From: Candidatus Melainabacteria bacterium
GTDB lineage: Bacteria > Cyanobacteriota > Vampirovibrionia > Obscuribacterales > Obscuribacteraceae
Direction of reading: 5' to 3'
NCBI GenBank assembly: GCA_003963305.1
Contig: RXJR01000001.1
Location: 124,001-188,000, forward strand
DNA length: 64,000 bases
Shown here piece after piece: positions 43,380-51,501 of the stretch; positions within the stretch are counted from its first letter, which is position 1; each line of letters opens with the position of its first letter. The translations under genes were made by a program, and so were the position numbers. A model generated the notes under the pieces. That model did no database searches. It was not told the origin of the DNA and was given only the letters and a program-made list of their open reading frames with translations.

Positions 43380-44195
43380 ATGTTTGAGATTAACAGCAGA
43401 ACCAGACTGAGTGCTTTTGCGAGCGCCTTTGTCATTTCACTGCCCTGGCTGGCGGCGCAGGGCGCTCTGGCAGATGACAGCGTGGAATTGAAATCAATTA
43501 CGCCTCAAGTTGATTCTTCGACACCTCCTCCACAAACCACTCCGACCGAAGACGAGAACTCGCGGCCCATGAAGCTGCATAAGCTGGAAGCAAGCAAGAG
43601 GGTTCGTCTCGACGATGGAAACACCCAAAACGATCAATCGCCTACTGTTCCAGTCGATGATATTCCAGTCGACCAGGCGGACGCGGGACAAGTCAAAAAA
43701 ACAACGAAACACATATACATCAACACTTACACGATGCACGCGACCATCCCGAGCACCGTCATCCAAGATCCATTCACGCTCATGAGGGCTTTGCTCGGCA
43801 CGCGCAGCAAAGACTATGAGAAGTTGTACGCCGAGCGTGATACCGGATACGGTGTGTGCGGTTTCTTGATGAATGTGCCAACCAACAAGCGCGGCTATGC
43901 TCTGATACTGAAATGCTTCCCGAGTATGCCTGCAGCCCAAGCCGATCTGCAACCTGGTGATTTGATTACCTCAGTAAATGGACAGTCGACGCTTGAACTT
44001 CCGCCCCAGGAAGTCTGGGATTATTTCACCGGTATGCCAGGAACTGAGGTCAAAATCGATGTGCTACGCCATAATCAACCTATCAGCGTAGTACTCAAAC
44101 GCATGGATATTGGACACATTCCCGACTTCGCCACCAGAGCCGAATTTTTAACGCTGTTAAAACACAACGGTATGAGCAGATTTGTGCAAAGATAA
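43380..44195 (+). CDS. Exported PDZ-domain protein
   Basis: 271 residues. Signal peptide ending near QGALADD, a Pro/Thr-rich disordered stretch to about residue 110, then a PDZ-like domain with GYGVCGFLMN, LKCFPSMPAAQADLQPGDLITSVNGQSTLELPPQEVWDYF and VKIDVLRHNQPISVVLKRM. No protease domain is attached. PDZ modules bind C-termini of other proteins. GAGGGA lies 3-8 bases before the ATG. Confidence 0.8.
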   Translation: MFEINSRTRLSAFASAFVISLPWLAAQGALADDSVELKSITPQVDSSTPPPQTTPTEDENSRPMKLHKLEASKRVRLDDGNTQNDQSPTVPVDDIPVDQADAGQVKKTTKHIYINTYTMHATIPSTVIQDPFTLMRALLGTRSKDYEKLYAERDTGYGVCGFLMNVPTNKRGYALILKCFPSMPAAQADLQPGDLITSVNGQSTLELPPQEVWDYFTGMPGTEVKIDVLRHNQPISVVLKRMDIGHIPDFATRAEFLTLLKHNGMSRFVQR

Positions 44196-44258
44196 TCAGA
44201 TGTTTGGAACTAAATTTATTGGTTCGAAGTCAGTGTGACCGGCAATCTTGAGAACTCA

Positions 44259-44795
44259 ATGCTCACTAAATCTGCGCCAATAATTGCCCTTCTAGCCTTC
44301 ACGTCATGCACATCTCTCGCTCTTTCTCCAGCCTGGAGTTCCGAAACGCGGGAGGAAGTGATAGAGGCATTGCGTGCAACTGAGCTCCCGAGTGGGTCCA
44401 TGGACGACCTCTCGGATGAGAAGCTAAGCGAAGTAGCGCTGAAGTCAAAAACGGTCGAAGCTAAACGCAATACTTACGCACGAGCGCTTGAACTTTATAT
44501 AGAACGAATCGGCGCGGGGAAAGATGTCGATCAGGCACTGATTGACTACGAACGAGCCGAAATAGCCCTGGCGGCTGAGTGGAAAACAACGCGTCAAGTC
44601 CTGGAAGTTATCAAAAAACAGGACAAACTTGCGCACGAATGGAAGCGCTACAGAACACTCCACCCGGAACTGCAAAGTGCCAACCACCATAATCACGGGC
44701 GTCCAGGCAACCACGATTCATCTAAGAACGCCGACCAGAATTCAGTCAAGAACACCGATCACGTACCAATTAAAAACGCTGACCATCACTCTTAG
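44259..44795 (+). CDS. Exported helical protein with repeat tail
   Basis: 178 residues from ATG at 44259; a GTG at 44235 is possible. Signal peptide MLTKSAPIIALLAFTSCTSLALSPAWS, then a charged helical domain. The C-terminus is a 15-base coding repeat (KNADQN, KNTDHV, KNADHH). The stop TAG at 44793 interrupts this repeat, and the same pattern continues in frame behind it. Family not recognised. Confidence 0.6.
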   Translation: MLTKSAPIIALLAFTSCTSLALSPAWSSETREEVIEALRATELPSGSMDDLSDEKLSEVALKSKTVEAKRNTYARALELYIERIGAGKDVDQALIDYERAEIALAAEWKTTRQVLEVIKKQDKLAHEWKRYRTLHPELQSANHHNHGRPGNHDSSKNADQNSVKNTDHVPIKNADHHS

Positions 44796-44826
44796 AACAC
44801 AACCGATCAGAACACAACCGATCATC
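44796..44826. repeat. 15-bp repeats continuing past the stop codon
   Basis: AACACAACCGATCAG and AACACAACCGATCAT follow the TAG directly and share the K/T-N-x-D-Q/H coding pattern of the gene end. The same frame stays open to a TAG at about 44953. Confidence 0.7.
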
Positions 44827-44987
44827 GAGAGAACAACAGGACCACGCAAGCGCGAGCAATATATTCTTCAGAGCAAGTTTCTCAACTCATCCGCGCAAAC
44901 GACTCTGTAGTGCTCGATTCGCGACTACACATATTCATCACATTGAGCATGTAGGATGCAACCATCAAGTTCTTGATGAGGAGTCCC

Positions 44988-45380
44988 ATGACTGCGCAGA
45001 TTGACCTGAGATCACGCAATGAAAGACCACTTCTGCAAGAGCGCACTCGAGATCACGTGCCCCACTCACTGCGCCGGATGCAGTCTAGAGGCTTGGTTTC
45101 TATGGTTTTTGACAACACTTTGCTGAGCTTAAGGTTCTGTTTTGACAGATTTGCAGATGCAATGGCAGTTCTTATGGCTGGAATATTGACACCGAAACAA
45201 GCTCGGTCAGTCAGCATCTATTTGACCGCTTTTCTGATCGCGATCTTGATGCTCGTCTTCTGCCGAGAACTAAATTTGTACTGCTTTCGCTCTGTGGCTA
45301 GAAACGAGAGTGCCTCTGCACCTCGGGTGCGCCTTGAGAACTCCATGCTTTCCAAGATTCAAAACAATTCAGCCCTCTGA
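44988..45380 (+). CDS. Small membrane protein of unknown function
   Basis: 130 residues from ATG at 44988, with AGGAG just upstream. A basic, Arg-rich N-terminal half (QIDLRSRNERPLLQERTRDHVPHSLRRMQSRG), then a hydrophobic segment at about residues 74-91 (YLTAFLIAILMLVFC). I do not recognise it. Confidence 0.45.
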   Translation: MTAQIDLRSRNERPLLQERTRDHVPHSLRRMQSRGLVSMVFDNTLLSLRFCFDRFADAMAVLMAGILTPKQARSVSIYLTAFLIAILMLVFCRELNLYCFRSVARNESASAPRVRLENSMLSKIQNNSAL

Positions 45381-45668
45381 TTGAGAAGCGCCGACTCAGA
45401 CAGCGCATCAACTGCCGTCCTGTCCTGAATAGGCGCGACAAGCCATTGCCAGCGCTAATGCGCCACTATATTCGATACCACAATCGATCCCCTTCAGAAC
45501 CTGGACCTCGTGAAAAGCCAGGGCACGTAAAAACAGCTACCAATAACCCTTCCCAAGATTGAGAATCATTCTCACACACACCAATAAGCTTTCAAAACTT
45601 GCCACTTTTTGGGCCCACATTTCGATCAACACGCTAGAATGGTTACGGGTTAATTGAGGAGGCATGTC

Positions 45669-45893
45669 ATGTCATACACTATCGTTTCTGACGTTTGCGA
45701 AGGAGTCGGCGATTGCGTTCCTGTCTGTCCAGTTGAGTGTATTCACTGGGTAGACGGAAAAACCAATGCTAAAGGAACCAAATATCCTTACATCGATGAT
45801 GCAACTTGCATCGACTGCGGCGCATGTTTATCAGCCTGTCCAGTTGAAGGCGCTATTTTGGACGAGTGGAAGCCAGAACTTCAAAAGCCATAG
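45669..45893 (+). CDS. Ferredoxin with two 4Fe-4S cluster motifs
   Basis: 74 residues. Motif 1: CEGVGDCVPVCPVECI (the first Cys spacing is extended). Motif 2: CIDCGACLSACPVEGAI. This is the size and pattern of 7Fe/8Fe bacterial ferredoxins, small electron carriers in the cytoplasm. GAGGAGG lies 5-11 bases before the ATG at 45669. The next gene starts 32 bases downstream on the same strand, so the two are probably co-transcribed. Confidence 0.92.
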   Translation: MSYTIVSDVCEGVGDCVPVCPVECIHWVDGKTNAKGTKYPYIDDATCIDCGACLSACPVEGAILDEWKPELQKP

Positions 45894-45925
45894 TTTAGGC
45901 CTGCGAAGCCCTTCCTAACTATCAA

Positions 45926-46462
45926 ATGAATGGCGATACCAAACTTTCTGTAGCCCTGGCTAGCAATCCCGCTGTACTGGATTACGTCATCAGTTTGAAT
46001 CCCCATGACTTTGAGAGACTTCGGAATCCCTTGATGCGAAAAGTAATGCCGGTGCGCATTACTCTTCGAAGAATTGCGAACATGGCAGGCATTCCAGAGC
46101 AAGAGCTGCTGGATAACATTAACCGCCTGGCTGGTGAACCACTAGAGGTTGTCGATCCCGATCGAGCACCTGTAAAGGTTTCTACTAGCCAGGCTCCTGT
46201 TTGGATGCAAGGGGTTGATGACAGCCAGATTGTCTGGGTTGACGTACTGAAAGGCGATGAGCGGCTAGATGATCCGATGCCACCCATCAACACAGCAGTA
46301 AACACCATGAAATCCGGCGGCGTCATTGGCATTAAGCACAAGTGGGAACCGCAACCACTTTTTGACATTTGGGACTTGCGTGGACTTGATTACTGGACGA
46401 AGCAAGTATCGGCCGACGAGTGGCACATCTACGTCCACAAGCCGCATGAGCACTCGATTTAG
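45926..46462 (+). CDS. DUF1858/DUF2249 two-domain protein
   Basis: 178 residues. The N-terminal part (residues 10-75: NPAVLDYVISLNPHDFERLRNPLMRKVMPVRITLRRIANMAGIPEQELLDNINRL) matches DUF1858, and the C-terminal part (from about 95: VDVLKGDERLDDPMPPIN through IGIKHKWEPQPLFDIWDLRG) matches DUF2249. These domains occur with hemerythrins, ferredoxins and NO- or oxygen-related redox proteins. The preceding ferredoxin fits that context. Confidence 0.8.
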   Translation: MNGDTKLSVALASNPAVLDYVISLNPHDFERLRNPLMRKVMPVRITLRRIANMAGIPEQELLDNINRLAGEPLEVVDPDRAPVKVSTSQAPVWMQGVDDSQIVWVDVLKGDERLDDPMPPINTAVNTMKSGGVIGIKHKWEPQPLFDIWDLRGLDYWTKQVSADEWHIYVHKPHEHSI

Positions 46463-46579
46463 CAGTCAAGATTATTGACCAATGCAACTGACTCGCAAGT
46501 TCGTCATATTCGTAACGTGACGAATTCGGCCCAACTGCGAATGAGTTTCAATAACGATTTTGCGACAGCTTTTCGCGCT

Positions 46580-47470
46580 CTAAACCAGAGACGCCAGAAC
46601 TTTTTCAGTGCGTGCGTGTGCGTTCAGTGTGTCTTCTGATAAAGGCAAAAATTCATATTTTTTAGAGCTGTTCAGCGCTACGTGACCCCACGGAACATCA
46701 AGCTCATGATCGAACACTACTAACCATTTTTCAGCAGCAGCCTGCGCCAACCACTTGCTTTTCTCATCACACGAATGCAACGGGAAGTGGTCGTAACCCA
46801 TCACCCACGGCGGCATGACATGACTCTTGGTTGGCATCAAGTCGGCAAAGAAAACACCTTTACTACCCTTCGACTCAAAATAGACAATCTGGTGATGGCT
46901 CGTGTGCCCGCCAGTCAGTTTTGCCCAGACGCCCGGAACAACCTCAGTGTCGCCATCCATAAATACGATCTGATCGTGCGCGTGCAACGGCTCGTAGTCG
47001 TCGGCGCGATAACTGGCTCGCGCTCTAGCATTTGCCTTATGAGCAAATTCCCACTCACCCTTCTGCACATAATATTTTGCGTTTGGAAAAGTCGGAACTA
47101 GCTTATCGCCCTCGAACCTTGTAGCGCCGCCGGCGTGATCAAAATGCAGATGCGAAATGATTACGGCATCTACTTCGTCGTTGCGCACACCGATAGGCTT
47201 GAGCATCTCAGCGGGTTCTACCAGACTATGCAACTCATAGCGCTCACGCTCTTTGTCGTTCCAGCGATCGCCCATGCCGGTCTCGACAAGCACTTTGTGT
47301 GAGCCGGTGTCAATGAGCAATAAATTGCAAGTCATCAAAATTCGATTCATATCATCAGCAGGAGAAACTTTGTTCCAGAGGACCTTTGGCACAACACCAA
47401 ACATGGCGCCGCCGTCTAGTTTCATAGTGCACTCGCGCACAATGGAAATTTCAAAGTCTCCGAATTTCAT
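46580..47470 (-). CDS. Metallo-beta-lactamase-fold hydrolase
   Basis: 296 residues from ATG at 47470, with AGGAG about 6 bases upstream. Zinc motif ISHLHFDHAGG (HxHxDH complete), then LTGGHTSHHQIVYF, FADLMPT and VFDHELDVPWGH. It resembles the AHL-lactonase/quinoprotein-hydrolase group of the superfamily; the substrate cannot be told from sequence. No signal peptide. Unlike the fusion protein at 4405-5304, its metal site is canonical. Confidence 0.88.
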   Translation of the reverse strand: MKFGDFEISIVRECTMKLDGGAMFGVVPKVLWNKVSPADDMNRILMTCNLLLIDTGSHKVLVETGMGDRWNDKERERYELHSLVEPAEMLKPIGVRNDEVDAVIISHLHFDHAGGATRFEGDKLVPTFPNAKYYVQKGEWEFAHKANARARASYRADDYEPLHAHDQIVFMDGDTEVVPGVWAKLTGGHTSHHQIVYFESKGSKGVFFADLMPTKSHVMPPWVMGYDHFPLHSCDEKSKWLAQAAAEKWLVVFDHELDVPWGHVALNSSKKYEFLPLSEDTLNAHARTEKVLASLV

Positions 47471-47489
47471 AGAATCTCCTGCATGCAAG

Positions 47490-47557
47490 CAGCCCGGCTT
47501 GCCCGTTCTGCTTCTCCGGAACGCTGTCACACAATTAACCTGTGCAGCGCCGGGCTG
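47490..47557. other. Long-range inverted repeat
   Basis: CAGCCCGGC (47490-47498) and GCCGGGCTG (47549-47557) pair over a 50-base loop in the gap between the GNAT stop and the beta-lactamase-fold start, both on the minus strand. It has no T-run. It might be a leader structure or an attenuating hairpin. Confidence 0.35.
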
Positions 47558-47572
47558 ACTAACATTCTAAGT

Positions 47573-48115
47573 TTACACCGAGACCAACGGCTTTCTGATT
47601 TCACGGAAATGCGGATTCTCAATCTTCACTCGTTGCAATCCGCATTCGAAGGCCATTGAAACTCCGGTGAGACGATATCCCAGGCTCAAATACCAGTTGA
47701 GCAGTTCGTCTCTACCAGACAAGACGGTCATGGAGGCTGTCTTGCAGTAAAATTCCTCAATCGCGAACGATTCGGCCTTCTGGACAAGCCTTCTGCCCAA
47801 TCCGATGTTTTGGTAGTCGGGATTCACAGCAAGAAGCCCAATTGAAGCCTCATCACCGAGCTTCTCGACCTTAACACAGCCAATAATTTTACCGTCAGAC
47901 TCAACTAAAAGAATCTCACTACCTTCTTTCTGAATAATACTGATCACTTCATCACTATTGATTCTGGGTCCCTCGACAAGGTGCGATTCGTTCTTCCAAT
48001 CAACAGTCGCTTTGCCACCGCGATACGCCAATTGCACGAGTTCAGTAATCTCATCGGCATCGGTGGCTCTCGCTATGCGAAAGCTCAATTTAACAGGCTC
48101 GATTTTACTAGACAT
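47573..48115 (-). CDS. GNAT-family N-acetyltransferase
   Basis: 180 residues. FRIARATDADEITELVQLAYR at the start, GCVKVEKLGDEASIGLLAVNPDYQNIGLGRRLVQKAESFA with the acetyl-CoA loop (Q/RxxGxG/A as QNIGLG), and LNWYLSLGYRLTG at the end. Substrate unknown. GGAG lies 7-10 bases before the ATG. Confidence 0.88.
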   Translation of the reverse strand: MSSKIEPVKLSFRIARATDADEITELVQLAYRGGKATVDWKNESHLVEGPRINSDEVISIIQKEGSEILLVESDGKIIGCVKVEKLGDEASIGLLAVNPDYQNIGLGRRLVQKAESFAIEEFYCKTASMTVLSGRDELLNWYLSLGYRLTGVSMAFECGLQRVKIENPHFREIRKPLVSV

Positions 48116-48598
48116 AAATTACTCCAAAAAGAAAGACCGCATCTGCTAACAGCCTGCGGTCAGTATTAATTCAGCGTTGTTCGAATATCTCGATGCTAAA
48201 AAACACGACAGCAGAGCCTGAGGGCTGGAGACCAGCGCCACCAAACGGAAGCTCTTTGTGTGTAATGCAAGGACATTCGTCACCTATCGAGACCGGAACA
48301 TTTTAAAACGCAGCGGCACCAATCGCACCGAAGATTGCCGATCATTAACCGTTGCATGAAAAATCCCGGGCGTTGACAAAGATAGCGCGTCATGACGACG
48401 ACGAAGAAAATAATCGGCATGGAACTTCTAAGACGCCCGCTCGGTCTAATTCGCAAGCGTTCGGTGAATGACAGCATCGCCAATATCAAGTCTACTGTCG
48501 ACGCATGTCAAAGGACGAGCTGGTCTCAAGACAGCGCCACAACGAACAACCGAGCGAACGTGTCGAACCAAATTGTTGATAGGAAGGTTATACCTACA
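48116..48598. other. Intergenic region without a supported gene
   Basis: About 480 bases between the divergent GNAT gene and the DUF6328-like gene. The frame of the latter stays open back to 48392, but the extra 69 residues are not like the family. I see no clear promoter, hairpin or RNA gene. Confidence 0.4.
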
Positions 48599-49117
48599 AT
48601 GCAGATGAGCGCCCGGGACAAAGCAGAAAAGAAAGCCGAAGCAAAACAACTGAAGCTTTGTATCGAGTTCATTCTTGAAGAATGTCGCATGATTCTTCCT
48701 GGCATTCAGGCACTGTTCGGCTTTCAACTAATAGCGGTATTTAACGAGCGTTTCAACCAATTGGCAATCTTCGACAAGGAAGTGCACCTCGCGGCAATCT
48801 TCTTCACAGTTACTTCAGTCGGGCTATTGATGGGACCCGCTGCCTACCATCGCCTTACATCACCGCACAGCATGCCGCCAGCACTCTGCTCAATAGGAAC
48901 ACGATTGGTTTGCACCGGTATGGCTATGCTGATGATCTCCATATCGCTCGACATTTATCTAGTTACAAATATGATACTGGAGAGCAAGTACGCAGGCATC
49001 ATATGTGGTGCCATCGTGTTGATATTCTTCTCCACGGTCTGGTACGTCTATCCATTAATAAGCAAACACGAACATCGACACAAAAATGAAGGGGTATCGA
49101 CCCCCGTGGCGCTTTGA
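48599..49117 (+). CDS. DUF6328-like four-helix membrane protein
   Basis: 172 residues from ATG at 48599 (AGGAAGG about 11 bases upstream). About four membrane segments, with LEECRMILPGIQALFGFQLIAVFNERFNQL, VHLAAIFFTVTSVGLLMGPAAYHRL and a later pair, as in DUF6328 proteins. Function unknown. A tandem-repeat array begins 5 bases after the stop. Confidence 0.7.
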   Translation: MQMSARDKAEKKAEAKQLKLCIEFILEECRMILPGIQALFGFQLIAVFNERFNQLAIFDKEVHLAAIFFTVTSVGLLMGPAAYHRLTSPHSMPPALCSIGTRLVCTGMAMLMISISLDIYLVTNMILESKYAGIICGAIVLIFFSTVWYVYPLISKHEHRHKNEGVSTPVAL

Positions 49118-49121
49118 TCCA

Positions 49122-49222
49122 CTCTCGCGGCACCTGGCTTAACTCCGGCGGCACCTGGCTTAACTCCGGCGGCACCTGGCTTGACTCTGCGGCACCTGGC
49201 TTGACTCTGCGGCACCTGGAGC
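49122..49222. repeat. 21/20-bp tandem repeats, 5 copies
   Basis: Units of the type ACTCCGGCGGCACCTGGCTTA; three copies at a 21-base period, then two at 20 bases with ACTCTGCGGCACCTGG. The array starts directly behind the stop of the DUF6328-like gene and ends just before the TetR promoter. Confidence 0.9.
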
Positions 49223-49226
49223 CCCC

Positions 49227-49255
49227 TTGCCAATTTGGGCGCACGGGTGTAGATT
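49227..49255 (+). promoter_or_regulatory. Promoter of the TetR/EmrAB-like operon
   Basis: TTGCCA (49227-49232), 17-base spacer, TAGATT (49250-49255), preceded by TG one base further upstream. The 32-base palindrome begins at the next base, so a bound repressor would cover the transcription start. Confidence 0.65.
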
Positions 49256-49287
49256 ATTAATTGGACGGACGCGTCCGTCCAATTAAT
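49256..49287. promoter_or_regulatory. 32-bp perfect palindrome, TetR operator
   Basis: Perfect 16-base arms centred between 49271 and 49272; the left arm is ATTAATTGGACGGACG. It lies directly behind the promoter and 30 bases before the TetR start, which indicates autoregulation of the efflux operon. Confidence 0.85.
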
Positions 49288-49317
49288 CCTAAGGAAATTT
49301 CATCCCAGGCAAGTCAA

Positions 49318-49989
49318 ATGTCTAAAGTAGTCACACGGGGCAGGCCCAAGAAGGATCCCGGCAGTTTCGAAGACCGAAACAACCAGATCATGGACGCTGC
49401 CTGCAAAATGTTTGCCGAGCGCGGTTATTTCAACACCGACCTGGAAGTACTGGCTGCTGAGCTTGGAATAGGCAAAGGGACGATCTATCGCGCTTTCGCT
49501 ACCAAAGAAGAGCTTTTCTTCTCGACCATCAACCGCTCCCTGGAAAACATGTTGTTGTTCATCAAGGATGCCGCAGACGCCGAGAATGCAGTAGGCGTTC
49601 AGAGAATTCAGGCCGGCGTGAAAGCATTCCTGCGCTACTTCGACCAGAATCCCGAATTGATTGAACTGTTTATGCAAGAGCGCGCGGTTTTTAGAAATCA
49701 CAAATGCAGCACGTTCTGGGAACACACCCGCAAGAACTCAGCAAAATGGGAAGCCTTCTTCAAAGAGATGATGGATCTCGGCTACATCCGAAAGCTCGAT
49801 GCTCGGTGGCTTGCAGAGACACTAAATCAAATTCTGTTTGGACAAGTGCTGATGCATCGAATGAATGAATCGACGGACACCCTAGAAAGCCGCAGTAACA
49901 GTGTTCTTACCTTGTTTTTCACAGGTATTCTCACCGGCAAAGGGCTCGAAGCCACTGCATTCAATACCGAACCAGGAGACCCACAATGA
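49318..49989 (+). CDS. TetR-family regulator of the efflux operon
   Basis: 223 residues from ATG at 49318. HTH region NNQIMDAACKMFAERGYFNTDLEVLAAELGIGKGTIYRAFATKEELFFSTI is standard TetR. The C-terminal ligand domain is of the AcrR type. It is the first gene of the operon with the EmrA- and EmrB-like genes, and its stop overlaps the next start as ATGA. Confidence 0.92.
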   Translation: MSKVVTRGRPKKDPGSFEDRNNQIMDAACKMFAERGYFNTDLEVLAAELGIGKGTIYRAFATKEELFFSTINRSLENMLLFIKDAADAENAVGVQRIQAGVKAFLRYFDQNPELIELFMQERAVFRNHKCSTFWEHTRKNSAKWEAFFKEMMDLGYIRKLDARWLAETLNQILFGQVLMHRMNESTDTLESRSNSVLTLFFTGILTGKGLEATAFNTEPGDPQ

Positions 49990-51392
49990 GCAATGGTGCC
50001 ACCATGGAAAAGTCAACGCATCAAACCGAAGCACGAGATGTGCATGTCCAGTCCCACAATAACCTTCAGTCCAACGAGAACCTTCAGTCCGACGAGAACG
50101 TTCGGTTCGACACAGACGTTCTGCTGAAAAAATCGCCGACAAAGTTATCGAAAAAATCACCGAAGAAACTGCTTATCCTTTCTATCATTGGATTGGTAGC
50201 GCTTGTCGCAGCGGTGTCTGCGTTGATCGGCTGGAAATACATCGCCAGTCACGAAAGCACTGACGACGCCTATATTGATGGCAACATTACTCAGATCAGC
50301 AGTCGAGTAGGCGGCACGGTCTCTCAGGTTCTCATCGATGATAATCAATTCGTAAAAGCCGGTCAGCTTCTTGTGGAGCTTGACCCAAGAGACTATGACG
50401 TCAAAATAGCTCAGGCTAGAGCTGCACTAGAAAAAAATCAACGACAGCAACAGGCGGATACTGCCGACATCGCTGTTACCAATTCAACAGCGGGTGCTCA
50501 GTCGGAAACAGCGGCCAGCGAAATATCCCATGCTAATGCCTCGATTGCATCAGCCAAATCTTTGGTAGCAAACTATCAAGCGGCACTGGGCATGGAGCAA
50601 GCGAAACTGGTCAGCCTTCAGTCGCAAAAGCAGCAGTACGAAACCGATTTGAAGCGCTATGCACGACTGTCACAACAGGGCGCAATTTCTAAACAACAAT
50701 ACGATCAGGCAAAGACTCAGTACGATATTTCACTAGCGCAGATAGCCGCTGAGGAACAGGCTATTCAACAGGCCAGAGCAAATATAGCGAAAGCCGAGTC
50801 AGATCTGCAGCAGGCATACAGCGATCTGTCCAAAACAAAAGCCACCCTCAAATCCGCGCAGGCTGCACACGAGCAGACCAGCGTAAAGAGCTACATCAGC
50901 GATGTATCAAAAGCGACTGTAGACCAGGCTAAAGCGGACTTGCAGAATGCAATTTTGCAGAGATCATATTGCCGGATTGTTGCGCCAGTTTCCGGTCGCA
51001 TCGGAAAGAAAGCGACGCACGTAGGCGAACAAGTTCAGCCAGGACAGTCACTGTTCACAATCATTCCGGATCAAGCATGGCTAACGGCTAACTTCAAAGA
51101 AACACAAATTGGAAGAATGCGTCCGGGCCAGAAGGTCGACGTAACTCTTGACGCATTCCCTGGTCAACATTTCACCGGTCATGTAGACAGCGTCGCGCCC
51201 GCATCTGGAGCCAAATTCGCACTGATGCCCGCGGAAAATGCAACGGGAAACTTCACCAAGATTGTGCAGAGGTTGCCGGTCAAGATTGTCTTCGATGAAA
51301 ATTCCATTGCCGAATTCAAAAAGTACATTGCGCCAGGATTGTCGGCCCAGGTAACGGTAAACCTGGCAGCAGTTCAACCGAGCGGTAGTTGA
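49986..51392 (+). CDS. HlyD/EmrA-family efflux adaptor
   Basis: 468 residues. An N-terminal linker with small repeats (NLQSNENLQSDENVRFD), one membrane segment (LLILSIIGLVALVAAVSALIGW), lipoyl halves (TDDAYIDGNITQISSRVGGTVSQVLIDDNQFVKAGQLL and YCRIVAPVSGRIGKKATHVGEQVQPGQSLFTIIP), and a long coiled coil between them. This is the EmrA pattern, partner of DHA2-type MFS pumps. The MFS gene follows 109 bases downstream. Confidence 0.93.
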   Translation: MSNGATMEKSTHQTEARDVHVQSHNNLQSNENLQSDENVRFDTDVLLKKSPTKLSKKSPKKLLILSIIGLVALVAAVSALIGWKYIASHESTDDAYIDGNITQISSRVGGTVSQVLIDDNQFVKAGQLLVELDPRDYDVKIAQARAALEKNQRQQQADTADIAVTNSTAGAQSETAASEISHANASIASAKSLVANYQAALGMEQAKLVSLQSQKQQYETDLKRYARLSQQGAISKQQYDQAKTQYDISLAQIAAEEQAIQQARANIAKAESDLQQAYSDLSKTKATLKSAQAAHEQTSVKSYISDVSKATVDQAKADLQNAILQRSYCRIVAPVSGRIGKKATHVGEQVQPGQSLFTIIPDQAWLTANFKETQIGRMRPGQKVDVTLDAFPGQHFTGHVDSVAPASGAKFALMPAENATGNFTKIVQRLPVKIVFDENSIAEFKKYIAPGLSAQVTVNLAAVQPSGS

Positions 51393-51401
51393 TAGTCACG
51401 C

Positions 51402-51453
51402 TGACAGCAATCAACATTGACTGACGGCAATCAACGTTCACTGACGGCAATAA
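51402..51453. repeat. 20-bp tandem repeats, about 2.5 copies
   Basis: CTGACAGCAATCAACATTGA, CTGACGGCAATCAACGTTCA and a partial CTGACGGCAAT follow each other starting 10 bases after the EmrA-like stop. Confidence 0.75.
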
Positions 51454-51501
51454 CGCAATCGACATTCTCCGACATGATCCGAACGGCGACCAGGGCGCAC
51501 A

